A stretch of 64,000 nt of DNA from Oreohelix idahoensis (Eukaryota > Mollusca > Gastropoda > Stylommatophora > Oreohelicidae). Shown here piece after piece: positions 31,992 to 46,600 of this stretch (its first letter is position 1; the number at the start of each line of letters is the position of its first letter). The stretch covers positions 54,348 through 118,347 of the forward strand of contig JAMPIV010013759.1 in NCBI GenBank assembly GCA_024509875.1, read 5' to 3'. Below the pieces are notes generated by a model. The model had not been told where the DNA came from and did no database searches. It saw nothing but the letters and a program-made list of their open reading frames with translations. Both the position numbers and the translations under genes were made by a program.

Positions 31992-32900
31992 TGTGGCGGT
32001 GTAGGTTTATAAGGCACTAGTTGTTATATAGATTTTATTTAGTCAGAGTTAATCTTTCATATGTCGTTGTGGTTCAAGTGCTAACTGGCCTTCCGTTAGA
32101 GATGGTAATACTTGACCTTTACTCAGTTTTTCAACCCAGGAATGTTCTTCCATTTGAGTTTTGGTGATAAGCAAAACAGTTTCAGCACAACCAGGTATAT
32201 CCAAAAGAAATTACTGTAAAGTTCCACAAACAGCAATGTAGAAAAATTCAATTAGAGTTTCTTGATGCCATTAGACAAACACTGTAAATTTCACAATGAT
32301 GATTGGTTATCCAAGATGAGAAACAATGTAATCCAACTGAATAATATATGTATATCCAAATAGAATACTATATGTATATCCAAATAAAATGATATACTGA
32401 TTTGTCTACTAAAATCTTGTCTTGATATCCTCAAAGACGAAGTTTACCTAACGCTATCTGTAAAATTCCGCTAGTCTAAAATCATGGTATCCTTGGAATC
32501 ATAAATCCTGAAATCTCTGCCTATTGCCCACAAATCTTCTATTTATACTATTTCTTCTTTTTCCCCGCTTTTTTTCACACGACCCGTCCTTTTTTCACAC
32601 TGTACAATAATTAACATTTGCACTTCTCTCCTCAGCTTTTCGACCTTTTTGCACACGACATTCTGTTATTTAGACTTTTTTTCCACATGTGTGATCTTTT
32701 CCAACTTAACAATAGGATTTTTAAAAAACCAGATCACACAAACATTCATTTCCCACTTTCGCGCTTATAAAACCCATTCATTATTATCTGGGACTGACCT
32801 ACGTTTGCCCTGTGAGAGCAGTAACTGCCAACTGAGCGTTGAATGAATACTGCGTTTTCTGTAAAAACGTCTTATTTGCTTTTAAGGTCTGTCATTCTTA
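31992..32900 (-). repeat. Putative LTR upstream of the polyQ gag
   Basis: On the minus strand this sequence ends CCGCCACA (31999-31992), 11 bp before the primer-binding site. It contains a TATA-like TTTATAAGCGCG near 32760. The outer boundary is not defined and no second copy is in the window. Confidence 0.35.
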
Positions 32901-33179
32901 CATGTAGCATCTTCTAGCACATATAAATGCTTAGCGTGGAAGGAGGAGGGACAAAGCTAGCGTGAAAGGCCAAGCGGTCACACTCCGTCCACGAAATTTC
33001 GAAGGAAGTGACGTATAAGATACAAAAGGATACGAAACGAATCAAATCAAAAACAAAAGAAGATCGAAAAAGCTACGAATAAAGAAGGATGAAAAGGAGA
33101 GAAAAGCTACCAGAATTTATGCAAATCGATGTTGAAAATTAATACCTTCAGGAGATAAAACGGCCATTTGAAACATAAG
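32901..33179. other. Intergenic, nothing supported
   Basis: Purine-rich from about 33000, no gene seen. Confidence 0.4.
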
Positions 33180-34860
33180 ACGATTCTACAACGAAACGCG
33201 AGTCCGGTCATCACCGACACACGAAAGGAGGACAGTAACATGAATATCGGATTTATCTGAATGGTCAGGCCTATTGAAATGAAGGGCTACCGGTAAATGT
33301 TCGCCATGAGAAATGTCATTCAAGTGCTCACGAAACCTGTCTGCCAAACGCCTGCCAGTTTCACCAATGTAGGTAATGCCACACTTCTTGCAGATGATAG
33401 CATAAATCAGGTTTCTGGAGTCGCACGTAAAAGACTCTCTAATGATAAAATTTCCTTTCTGGAAAAGTGACTGTCTGAGTTTGGAGTACAAACGGACAGC
33501 TCTTAATTATACGACGTTGGCACGGTTTAGTACCAAAGTATGAAGGGCTAGTATGTCGCAAGCGACTGTGTACAAGAATATCCCTAAAATTCCGATCCCT
33601 ACGATATGCCACCAAAGGTGTATCACGAAACACCTCTCTGGTATCAGGATCAGAGTGGAGAATAGGCAGATGTCGAAACATAATTTTCTTCACCGCCAGA
33701 CAGTGAGGATGGAAAAATAGAACTAGTTTGAAGTCTGTCAGATTGGACAGATGGTTTAGTAGTGAGTGCCATCTGACGAGTGACGCGTGTGTTACGATTA
33801 AGAGCATCAGATAAAACATGTTCTGGATAAAGACGTCGGCGAAAGAACTCGAGCATCTCTTGAACTCGCTGATGGAAATCATCGTCATCGTGACATAACC
33901 GACGCAAGCGAAGAAGTTGAGAAAAGGGAATGGAATTTTTACTACTAAGTGGATGCGATGAGGTATAAAGAAGGAAACCGTGAGCGTCAGTAGCCTTATA
34001 ATAGACATACGTTTTAAGACCAGTAGGGCTAATAGTCACAGTGATGTCAACGAAGTTCACTGAAGTCGTAGAAATTTCAGAAGTAAATTTGTTGGCAGGA
34101 TTGAAATTACCAACAAAGTCAATAAATCGACGGAGGTCTACCTCAGACATGTCTGTCGTGCCAATACCATCATAAACATAGCGGCTGTAAAACTCGGGTA
34201 TTGGTCCATCGTAACTCTGAAAGACCAAATATTCAAAGTGGCCCATAAACAGGCACGCGTAACTAAGGCCCATCTTAGTACCCATACCTACGCCACTGAT
34301 TTGGTTGAAGAATTGGCCATTAAAAGAATTGAGAAAAAGAACCAACTCAGCAAGGCGAAGAAGCAAACCTGTACTTAGAGTAAGATCAGTACGCTGGTCG
34401 AGAAACAAGTGGAGTGCCTTGAGACCATCGGCATGTGGAATAGAAGTATAAAGGGAACACATTTCTAGGAGGAAAAGACGGTAAGTACGATCAGGCGTGA
34501 ATCTGATCGAATCAAAAGTAGTGATAGCATGAGTAGTGTCTTTTAAATAAGAAGGCAGATTGGCGACTAAAGGCTGGAAAATACTATCAAGGAATTCAGA
34601 AATACGTTCAGTGGGAAAAGAACGGATTGAAACAATAGGGCTACCAGGGTTAGTAATTTTATGCACCTTAGGAAGCATGTAAAAGGAAGGCTTACCAAGA
34701 CTACTATAAAAAATATGGAGAGATAAAGCACCAGAAGTAAGCAGTTCATCATGGACAAGGCCACGGATAGTCTCATAAACAGTAAGATTATTACGGACTG
34801 TCGTAGATTTTTGATAGGGGAATTAAGACTTGGGTTGGTCCCTTCAGAATAGATTAGAAT
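33180..34860 (-). mobile_element. Penelope-like element with RT and GIY-YIG domains, decayed
   Basis: Minus strand. RT frame, 34678-33650 (342 codons, open further upstream to about 34830): MLPKVHKITNPGSPIVS is the Penelope-type start motif and YLKDTTHAI follows. LEMCSLYTSIPH is motif A, with the usual D-V replaced by E-M. GVGMGTKMG is motif B. RYVYDGIGT is motif C, where Y-V-D-D has become Y-V-Y-D. A frameshift near 33700 leads to DTREVFRDTPLVAYRRDRN. A third frame (33491-33186) has the GIY-YIG nuclease, LIYAIICKKCGITYIGETGR with RFREHL following. The order RT then GIY-YIG is diagnostic of endonuclease-bearing Penelope elements. Two catalytic substitutions and two frameshifts make it inactive. 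The 5' end is truncated. Confidence 0.88.
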
Positions 34861-37318
34861 GAGTGATAGTCACAGTGAGAGATAGTAATAGAAAATAGAT
34901 TTCCACGAGTGAGGTGGTAGAATGTGATAGAGGCTGTCTCTGAAATCGAGAAATCTTCTCTCTCTCTGCCTATCTTCTACGACAGCTTTAGAGGAGTCAG
35001 ACAGTCTAAACACATATATATATATATATTACATATATAGTTTTATCCACTCACGTGCACGCACATACAAGACGACAGTTAGACGTACAGACGTGGGACA
35101 CTTATAACAAATGATTAAATAGATATTTGGAACGAGCTGACCAACGCGCTGATTAATTTCAAGAGAAATTTTAATTATCATCTAAAATTTCATCACAACA
35201 CATAGAAATTACATCAAAGCATATACAAATAGTCATAAAGTCAATAAAAATGCTACCAAAATGATAGACCCACAGTATGATCTTATCCCTCAAGGTATGC
35301 CCACAGTCCTGTTAGAAGAAAGTGATAGCCCCAAGGAATCAAGGATACATTTGATTAGGTCAATATTTCCCCCTTTTTAAGGTATGGACAGACTTGATAT
35401 CTCTGCTATATTTTAAGGGAAATAAGATTAGCAATACTTGCATACAGAAAGTTAAGACAGCAAAATGGGTGCCCAATTATGACAATAAAGAAATCACTCC
35501 GTCCTGCATTCACTCTATTCGTTCAGCCGTGAACACATGCATTTGTTCATACTCACAGCTTTGATAGCCACTTCTGGAAACACAATTTTTAGGACATTCA
35601 CATACAGACTCGTCAATGGCAGTCTTTGACAAAGAAATCCCCAGTTCCAAAAAGACGGGATGGATTCTCTGCTTCCGGGAACGATTCCTTGGGTGTTCTT
35701 ATTTTTCGGATGTCTGTTTAAGTCACATTAAAATTGTCCAGGCACGAACATTAACAACGAGCACAGTGTCAATAGCTTAGGTTTCTAGAATTGAGGAATG
35801 TCAGCTCGGTGTCTACTCTTAGGAAAGGACTATATTTGGTCACCACACCACTAGTCCAAACTCCGTCGGAATGTTACTGACGTTAATATGTTACTTGTCA
35901 CAACGGCTAAATGTGTACATAGAGTTTGTGCAGAAATCTGATCTGGCTCAAAGGCCCAGTATAAACATTTAGTCTTTAATAAAAACCTTTAGTGAGAGTT
36001 GTACTCTGTCTATTTATGGAGACACACGCACTGTCAGACAGGTGTTAACTTGTAAACCCACGTGGTTAAAAGATAAACATGTTTATGTTTCTCACAGGTA
36101 TGTCTCTGTACTAAACGCCGGCAAAGTTGGGTTACCCAGTATTCATTGAATAAAGAAAAACACATATGAAATACAGTTAAAGTCAATTCCTTATGGCTAC
36201 CTGGCTTTAAGCTAGAAATTATACTTTATTCTGTTTTCCACTGAAACACGTCACTAGAAAATAATACAGACTATATTTTTAATTCTCTCTGCACAAAAGA
36301 ACTAGTGAAAAATAATAGGCGATTAACACTTTAAACACTTCACCAAATACTAGATATAATATATTTACCTCAACACAGCACTACGGTATCACAACGAAAC
36401 TAAGATATATCACTTATAAGTTTAAGTGTCTAGAACGAAGTGACCACGTCTACTGCAAATTGAGAATGAGTGAAATCAAGTTTAAAACTCTGATTAATAT
36501 CTTAAACCAGACAAAAGAGTCCCAACTTATTTCGCAAAACGAAATAATCTCCCCTTTCCGTCTTAAACACCTTACATTTAACACTTCCCTTCACTAGACG
36601 TATTGCCCATAACTGACACTTCTCGTTTTCGCACCTCACGCTGACCAGGGCCAACAGTGAGTGCCGTGTCAGGTGGAATTTCCAGACAAATGTCTCATAC
36701 TGCGCCGTAGAGATGTCAGCTATCGCGCCTCGCCTGAGAGCTCAGTCGAAGAAAACGAGCGTGTCAGCTGAAAGTGCAGACATAAGTCTGCTCGTATGTC
36801 TGAGATAAGCGAAAGTCACAGTTTCGCCCACTGACATCTAATGCAATAGAATGCATTTTAACGCTCTCCCGTCTCGTGTAGAGTCTGACACGTTATGTCA
36901 TAAATGCGTTTACCAGTATGAGAAAAAAAAAACGGTAAAGTTGAGAATGGGAAAGAAAATATTTTTCGCAAACGAATGGATGCGAAAAATACAGGAAAAG
37001 GGTAAAGAGTGATAATAAATTAGAGGACACGGGTGAAGAAAAGAAGAGGATATAGACAATTTATGATCATAAAACTCTCTGTGACACGGACTGTAGCGTC
37101 ACCAGAACAAGGTGAGTAAAAGGTGGTGTTACCTAGCTGTGTAATTCCTTCGTGAATTTATAAGTCCTTATTTTTATTTATTTATTTACTTACACAATAA
37201 GAGAGCCTGCTGATAGTATTGCAAGACAGCCCTATTGCTGGTGTCCCCTGGATTAGAGGGAAGAAATATACATGAAAATGAGATCTGGAAATACAAATGA
37301 GACATGACAAGATCACAA
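34861..37318. other. Intergenic, no gene seen
   Basis: About 2.4 kb, AT-rich, with a small TA run at about 35013-35028. No supported frame on either strand and no structure I can name. Confidence 0.5.
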
Positions 37319-37548
37319 AAGGATGGGACATAAAGGGATGGGACATAAAAGGATGGGACATAAAGGGATGGGACATAAAGGGATGGGACATAAAGAGATG
37401 AGACATAAAAGGATGAGACATAAAGGGATGGGACATAAAGGGATGGGACATAAAGGGATGGGACATAAAGGGATGGGACATAAAGGGATGGAACATAAAG
37501 AGATGTGACATAAAGGGATGGGACATAAAATGATGGGACATAAAGGGA
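37319..37548. repeat. 15-bp tandem repeat, about fifteen copies
   Basis: Unit GGATGGGACATAAAG with single-base variants. The period is a multiple of three, so both strands stay open (GMGHK on plus, SHPFM on minus); this is not evidence of coding. A separate, smaller array just left of the 36-bp satellite. Confidence 0.93.
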
Positions 37549-37620
37549 TGGCTTGCCTGAATTCGTTGAAGGCCTGTACTCATCACGGAGCTGAAAGACA
37601 TTATTAATGATGAAGTAATG

Positions 37621-40600
37621 TAGCGTCAGACATCAGCTGAACGTTAGACACTAACTGTACATAAGACAAAAGCTGAACGTTAGACACTAACTGTACATAA
37701 GACACTAGCTGAACGTTAGACACTAACTGTACATAAGACACCAGCTGTACGTTAGACACTAACTGTACATAAGACACCAGCTGTACGTTAGACACTAACT
37801 GTACATAAGACACCAGCTGAACGTTAGACACTAACTGTACATAAGACACCAGCTGTACGTTAGACACTAACTGTACATAAGAAACCAGCTGAACGTTAGA
37901 CACTAACTGTACATAAGACACCAGCTGTACGTTAGACACTAACTGTACATAAGACACCAGCTGTACGTTAGACACTAACTGTACATAAGACACCAGCTGA
38001 ACGTTAGACACTAACTGTACATAAGACACCAGCTGTACGTCAGACACTAACTGTACATAAGACACCAGCTGAACGTTAGACACTAACTGTACATAAGACA
38101 CCAGCTGAACGTTAGACACTAACTGTACATAAGACACCAGCTGAACGTTAGACACTAACTGTACATAAGACACCAGCTGTACGTTAGACACTAACACTAA
38201 CTGTACATAAGACCAGCTGAACGTTAGACACTAACTGTACATAAGACACCAGCTGAACGTTAGACACTAACTGTACATAAGACACCAGCTGAACGTTAGA
38301 CACTAACTGTACATAAGACACCAGCTGAACGTTAGACACTAACTGTACATAAGACACCAGCTGTACGTTAGACACTAACTGTACATAAGACACCAGCTGT
38401 ACGTTAGACACTAACTGTACATAAGACACCAGCTGAACGTTAGACACTAACTGTACATAAGACACCAGCTGAACGTTAGACACTAACTGTACATAAGACA
38501 CCAGCTGAACGTTAGACACTAACTGTACATAAGACACCAGCTGTACGTTAGACACTAACTGTACATAAGACACCAGCTGTACGTTAGACACTAACTGTAC
38601 ATAAGACACCAGCTGTACGTTAGACACTAACTGTACATAAGACACCAGCTGAACGTTAGACACTAACTGTACATAAGACACCAGCTGTACGTTAGACACT
38701 AACTGTACATAAGACACCAGCTGAACGTTAGACACTAACTGTACATAAGACACCAGCTGTACGTTAGACACTAACTGTACATAAGACACCAGCTGTACGT
38801 TAGACACTAACTGTACATAAGACACCAGCTGAACGTTAGACACTAACTGTACATAAGACACCAGCTGTACGTTAGACACTAACTGTACATAAGACACCAG
38901 CTGTACGTTAGACACTAACTGTACATAAGACACCAGCTGTACGTTAGACACTAACTGTACATAAGACACCAGCTGTACGTTAGACACTAACTGTACATAA
39001 GACACCAGCTGAACGTTAGACACTAACTGTACATAAGACACCAGCTGAACGTTAGACACTAACTGTACATAAGACACCAGCTGTACGTTAGACACTAACT
39101 GTACATAAGAAACCAGCTGAACGTTAGACACTAACTGTACATAAGACACCAGCTGAACGGTAGACACTAACTGTACATAAGACACCAGCAGAACTTTAGA
39201 CACTAACTGTACATAAGACCAGCTGAACGTTAGACACTAACTGTACATAAGACACCAGCTGTACGTTAGACACTAACTGTACATAAGACACCAGCTGTAC
39301 GTTAGACACTAACTGTACATAAGACACCAGCTAAACGTTAGACACTAACTGTACATAAGACACCAGCTGTACGTTAGACACTAACTGTACATAAGACACC
39401 AGCTGAACGTTAGACACTAACTGTACATAAGACACCAGCTGAACGTTAGACACTAACTGTACATAAGACACCAGCTGAACGTTAGACACTAACTGTACAT
39501 AAGACACCAGCTGTACGTTAGACACTAACTGTACATAAGACACCAGCTGAACGTTAGACACTAACTGTACATAAGACACCAGCTGAACGTTAGACACTAA
39601 CTGTACATAAGACACCAGCTGTACGTTAGACACTAACTGTACATAAGACACCAGCTGAACGTTAGACACTAACTGTACATAAGACACCAGCTGAACGTTA
39701 GACACTAACTGTACATAAGACACCAGCTGTACGTTAGACACTAACTGTACATAAGACACCAGCTGAACGTTAGACACTAACTGTACATAAGACACCAGCT
39801 GTACGTTAGACACTAACTGTACATAAGACACCAGCTGTACGTTAGACACTAACTGTACATAAGACACCAGCTGTACGTTAGACACTAACTGTACATAAGA
39901 CACCAGCTGAACGTTAGACACTAACTGTACATAAGACACCAGCTGTACGTTAGACACTAACTGTACATAAGACACCAGCTGTACGTTAGACACTAACTGT
40001 ACATAAGACACCAGCTGTACGTTAGACACTAACTGTACATAAGACACCAGCTGAACGTTAGACACTAACTGTACATAAGACACCAGCTGTACGTTAGACA
40101 CTAACTGTACATAAGACACCAGCTGAACGTTAGACACTAACTGTACATAAGACACCAGCTGAACGTTAGACACTAACTGTACATAAGACACCAGCTGAAC
40201 GTTAGACACTAACTGTACATAAGACACCAGCTGAACGTTAGACACTAACTGTACATAAGACACCAGCTGAACGTTAGACACTAACTGTACATAAGACACC
40301 AGCTGAACGTTAGACACTAACTGTACATAAGACACCAGCTGTACGTTAGACACTAACTGTACATAAGACACCAGCTGTACGTTAGACACTAACTGTACAT
40401 AAGACACCAGCTGTACGTTAGACACTAACTGTACATAAGACACCAGCTGAACGTTAGACACTAACTGTACATAAGACACCAGCTGAACGTTAGACACTAA
40501 CTGTACATAAGACACCAGCTGAACGTTAGACACTAACTGTACATAAGACACCAGCTGTACGTTAGACACTAACTGTACATAAGACACCAGCTGTACGTTA

Positions 40601-43600
40601 GACACTAACTGTACATAAGACACCAGCTGTACGTTAGACACTAACTGTACATAAGACACCAGCTGAACGTTAATAGCTGTACGTTAGACACTAACTGTAC
40701 ATAAGACACCAGCTGTACGTTAGACACTAACTGTACATAAGACACCAGCTGTACGTTAGACACTAACTGTACATAAGACACCAGCTGTACGTTAGACACT
40801 AACTGTACATAAGACACCAGCTGAACGTTAGACACTAACTGTACATAAGACACCAGCTGTACGTTAGACACTAACTGTACATAAGACACCAGCTGTACGT
40901 TAGACACTAACTGTACATAAGACACCAGCTGTACGTTAGACACTAACTGTACATAAGACACCAGCTGTACGTTAGACACTAACTGTACATAAGACACCAG
41001 CTGTACGTTAGACACTAACTGTACATAAGACACCAGCTGAACGTTAGACACTAACTGTACATAAGACACCAGCTGAACGTTAGACACTAACTGTACATAA
41101 GACACCAGCTGTACGTTAGACACTAACTGTACATAAGACACCAGCTGTACGTTAGACACTAACTGTACATAAGACACCAGCTGTACGTTAGACACTAACT
41201 GTACATAAGACACCAGCTGTACGTTAGACACTAACTGTACATAAGACACCAGCTGTACGTTAGACACTAACTGTACATAAGACACCAGCTGTACGTTAGA
41301 CACTAACTGTACATAAGACACCAGCTGAACGTTAGACACTAACTGTACATAAGACACCAGCTGTACGTTAGACACTAACTGTACATAAGACACCAGCTGA
41401 ACGTTAGACACTAACTGTACATAAGACACCAGCTGTACGTTAGACACTAACTGTACATAAGACACCAGCTGTACGTTAGACACTAACTGTACATAAGACA
41501 CCAGCTGAACGTTAGACACTAACTGTACATAAGACACCAGCTGTACGTTAGACACTAACTGTACATAAGACACCAGCTGTACGTTAGACACTAACTGTAC
41601 ATAAGACACCAGCTGTACGTTAGACACTAACTGTACATAAGACACCAGCTGTACGTTAGACACTAACTGTACATAAGAAACCAGCTGAACGTTAGACACT
41701 AACTGTACATAAGACACCAGCTGAACATTAGACACTAACTGAACATAAGACACCAGCTGTACGTCAGACACTAACTGTACATAAGACACCAGCTGTACGT
41801 TAGACACTAACTGTACATAAGACACCAGCTGTACGTTAGACACTAACTGTACATAAGACACCAGCTGAACGTTAGACACTAACTGTACATAAGACACCAG
41901 CTGAACGTTAGACACTAACTGTACATAAGACACCAGCTGAACGTTAGACACTAACTGTACATAAGACACCAGCTGAACGTTAGACACTAACTGTACATAA
42001 GACACCAGCTGTACGTTAGACACTAACTGTACATAAGACACCAGCTGTACGTTAGACACTAACTGTACATAAGACACCAGCTGAACGTTAGACACTAACT
42101 GTACATAAGACACCAGCTGAACGTTAGACACTAACGTTAGACACCAGCTGTACGTAAGACACACACTACTGTACATAAGACACCAGCTGAACGTTAGACA
42201 CTAACTGTACATAAGACACCAGCTGTACGTTAGACACTAACTGTACATAAGACACCAGCTGTACGTTAGACACTAACTGTACATAAGACACCAGCTGAAC
42301 GTTAGACACTAACTGTACATAAGACACCAGCTGTACGTTAGACACTAACTGTACATAAGACACCAGCTGAACGTTAGACACTAACTGTACATAAGACACC
42401 AGCTGTACGTTAGACACTAACTGTACATAAGACACCAGCTGTACGTTAGACACTAACTGTACATAAGACACCAGCTGTACGTTAGACACTAACTGTACAT
42501 AAGACACCAGCTGTACGTCAGACACTAACTGTACATAAGACACCAGCTGAACATTAGACACTAACTGTACATAAGACACCCGCTGAAAGTCAGACACTAA
42601 CTGTACATAAACACCAGCTGTACGTTAGATACTAACTGTACATAAGACACCAGCTGAACGTTAGACACTAACTGTACATAAGACACCAGCTGTACGTTAG
42701 ACACTAACTGTACATAAGACACCAGCTGTACGTTAGACACTAACTGTACATAAGACACCAGCTGAACGTTAGACACTAACTGTACATAAGACACCAGCTG
42801 TACGTTAGACACTAACTGTACATAAGACACCGCTGAACGTTAGACACTAACTGTACATAAGACACCAGCTGTACGTTAGACACTAACTGTACATAAGACA
42901 CCAGCTGAACGTTAGACACTAACTGTACATAAGACACCAGCTGAACGTTAGACACTAACTGTACATAAGACACCAGCTGTACGTTAGACACTAACTGTAC
43001 ATAAGACACCAGCTGTACGTTAGACACTAACTGTACATAAGACACCAGCTGAACGTTAGACACTAACTGTACATAAGACACCAGCTGAACGTTAGACACT
43101 AACTGTACATAAGACACCAGCTGTACGTTAGACACTAACTGTACATAAGACACCAGCTGTACGTTAGACACTAACTGTACATAAGACACCAGCTGTACGT
43201 TAGACACTAACTGTACATAAGACACCAGCTGAACGTTAGACACTAACTGTACATAAGACACCAGCTGAACGTTAGACACTAACTGTACATAAGACACCAG
43301 CTGTACGTTAGACACTAACTGTACATAAGACACCAGCTGTACGTTAGACACTAACTGTACATAAGACACCAGCTGAACGTTAGACACTAACTGTACATAA
43401 GACACCAGCTGTACGTTAGACACTAACTGTACATAAGACACCAGCTGTACGTTAGACACTAACTGTACATAAGACACCAGCTGAACGTTAGACACTAACT
43501 GTACATAAGACACCAGCTGTACGTTAGACACTAACTGTACATAAGACACCAGCTGAACGTTAGACACTAACTGTACATAAGACACCAGCTGTACGTTAGA

Positions 43601-46600
43601 CACTAACTGTACATAAGACACCAGCTGAACGTTAGACACTAACTGTACATAAGACACCAGCTGTACGTTAGACACTAACTGTACATAAGACACCAGCTGT
43701 ACGTTAGACACTAACTGTACATAAGACACCAGCTGTACGTTAGACACTAACTGTACATAAGACACCAGCTGAACGTTAGACACTAACTGTACATAAGACA
43801 CCAGCTGAACGTTAGACACTAACTGTACATAAGACACCAGCTGTACGTTAGACACTAACTGTACATAAGACACCAGCTGAACGTTAGACACTAACTGTAC
43901 ATAAGACACCAGCTGTACGTTAGACACTAACTGTACATAAGACACCAGCTGTACGTTAGACACTAACTGTACATAAGACACCAGCTGTACGTTAGACACT
44001 AACTGTACATAAGACACCAGCTGTACGTTAGACACTAACTGTACATAAGACACCAGCTGAACGTTAGACACTAACTGTACATAAGACACCAGCTGTACGT
44101 TAGACACTAACTGTACATAAGACACCAGCTGTACGTTAGACACTAACTGTACATAAGACACCAGCTGTACGTTAGACACTAACTGTACATAAGACACCAG
44201 CTGAACGTTAGACACTAACTGTACATAAGACACCAGCTGTACGTCAGACACTAACTGTACATAAGACACCAGCTTGATGTTAGAAACTAACTGTACATAA
44301 GACACCAGCTTTAAGTTAGACACTAACTGTACATAAGACACCCGCTGCACGTTAGACACTAACTGTACATAAGACACCAGCTGTACGTTAGACACTAACT
44401 GTACATAAGACACCAGCTGTACGTTAGACACTAACTGTACATAAGACACCAGCTGTACGTTAGACACTAACTGTACATAAGACACCAGCTGTACGTTAGA
44501 CACTAACTGTACATAAGACACCAGCTGAACGTTAGACACTAACTGTACATAAGACACCAGCTGTACGTTAGACACTAACTGTACATAAGACACCAGCTGA
44601 ACGTTAGACACTAACTGTACATAAGACACCAGCTGTACGTTAGACACTAACTGTACATAAGACACCAGCTGTACGTTAGACACTAACTGTACATAAGACA
44701 CCAGCTGTACGTTAGACACTAACTGTACATAAGACACCAGCTGTACGTTAGACACTAACTGTACATAAGACACCAGCTGTACGTTAGACACTAACTGTAC
44801 ATAAGACACCAGCTGTACGTTAGACACTAACTGTACATAAGACACCAGCTGTACGTTAGACACTAACTGTACATAAGACACCAGCTGTACGTTAGACACT
44901 AACTGTACATAAGACACCAGCTGAACGTTAGACACTAACTGTACATAAGACACCAGCTGTACGTTAGACACTAACTGTACATAAGACACCAGCTGAACGT
45001 TAGACACTAACTGTACATAAGACACCAGCTGAACGTTAGACACTAACTGTACATAAGACACCAGCTTTAAGTTAGACACTAACTGTACATAAGACACCCG
45101 CTGCACGTTAGACACTAACTGTACATAAGACACCAGCTGTACGTTAGACACTAACTGTACATAAGAAACCAGCTGAACGTTAGACACTAACTGTACATAA
45201 GACACCGGCTGAACATTAGACACTAACTGAACATAAGACACCAGCTGTACGTCAGACACTAACTGTACATAAGACACCAGCTGTACATAAGACACCAGCT
45301 GTACGTTAGACACTAACTGTACATAAGACACCAGCTGTACGTTAGACACTAACTGTACATAAGACACCAGCTGTACGTTAGACACTAACTGTACATAAGA
45401 CACCAGCTGTACGTTAGACACTAACTGTACATAAGACACCAGCTGAACGTTAGACACTAACTGTACATAAGACACCAGCTGAACGTTAGACACTAACTGT
45501 ACATAAGACACCAGCTGTACGTTAGACACTAACTGTACATAAGACACCAGCTGTACGTTAGACACTAACTGTACATAAGACACCAGTTGTGCGTCATACA
45601 CTAACTGTACATAAGACACCAGCTGTACGTCAGACACTAACTGTACATAAGACACCAGCTGTACGTTAGACACTAACTGTACATAAGACACCAGCTGAAC
45701 GTTAGACACTAACTGTACATAAGACACCAGCTGAACGTTAGACACTAACTGTACATAAGACACCCGCTGAACGTTAGACAGTAACTGTACATAAGACATC
45801 AGCTGTACGTCAGACACTATTTGTACATAAGACATCAGCTGCACGTCAGACACTAACTGTACATGAGACACCAGCTCTACGTTAGACACTAACTGTACAT
45901 AAGACACCCGCTGTACGTCAGAAATTAACTGTACATAAGACACCAGCTGTACGTCAGAAATTAACTGTACATAAGACACCAGCTGTACGTCAGACACTAA
46001 CAGTACATAAGACACCAGCTTATCGTCAGACACTAACTGTACATAAGACACCAGCTGTACGTCAGACACTAACTGTACATAAGACACCAGCTGAACGTTA
46101 GACACTAACTGTACATAAGACACCAGCTGTACGTTAGACACTAACTGTACATAAGACACCAGCTGTACGTTAGACACTAACTGTACATAAGACACCAGCT
46201 GAACGTTAGACACTAACTGTACATAAGACACCAGCTGTACGTTAGACACTAACTGTACATAAGACACCAGCTGTACGTTAGACACTAACTGTACATAAGA
46301 CACCCGCTGCACGTTATAAACTAACTGTACATAAGACACCAGCTGTACGTTAGACACTAACTGTACATAAGAAACCAGCTGAACGTTAGACACTAACTGT
46401 ACATAAGACACCAGCTGTACGTTAGACACTAACTGTACATAAGACACCAGCTGAACGTTAGACACTAACTGTACATAAGACACCAGCTGAACGTTAGACA
46501 CTAACTGTACATAAGACACCAGCTTGATGTTAGACACTAACTGTACATAAGACACCAGCTTTAAGTTAGACACTAACTGTACATAAGACACCCGCTGCAC

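Noticed and set aside
37319..37548. Coding frames GMGHK (plus) and SHPFM (minus)
   Set aside because: Both strands are open over a 15-bp repeat, which is what a multiple-of-three period gives by itself.
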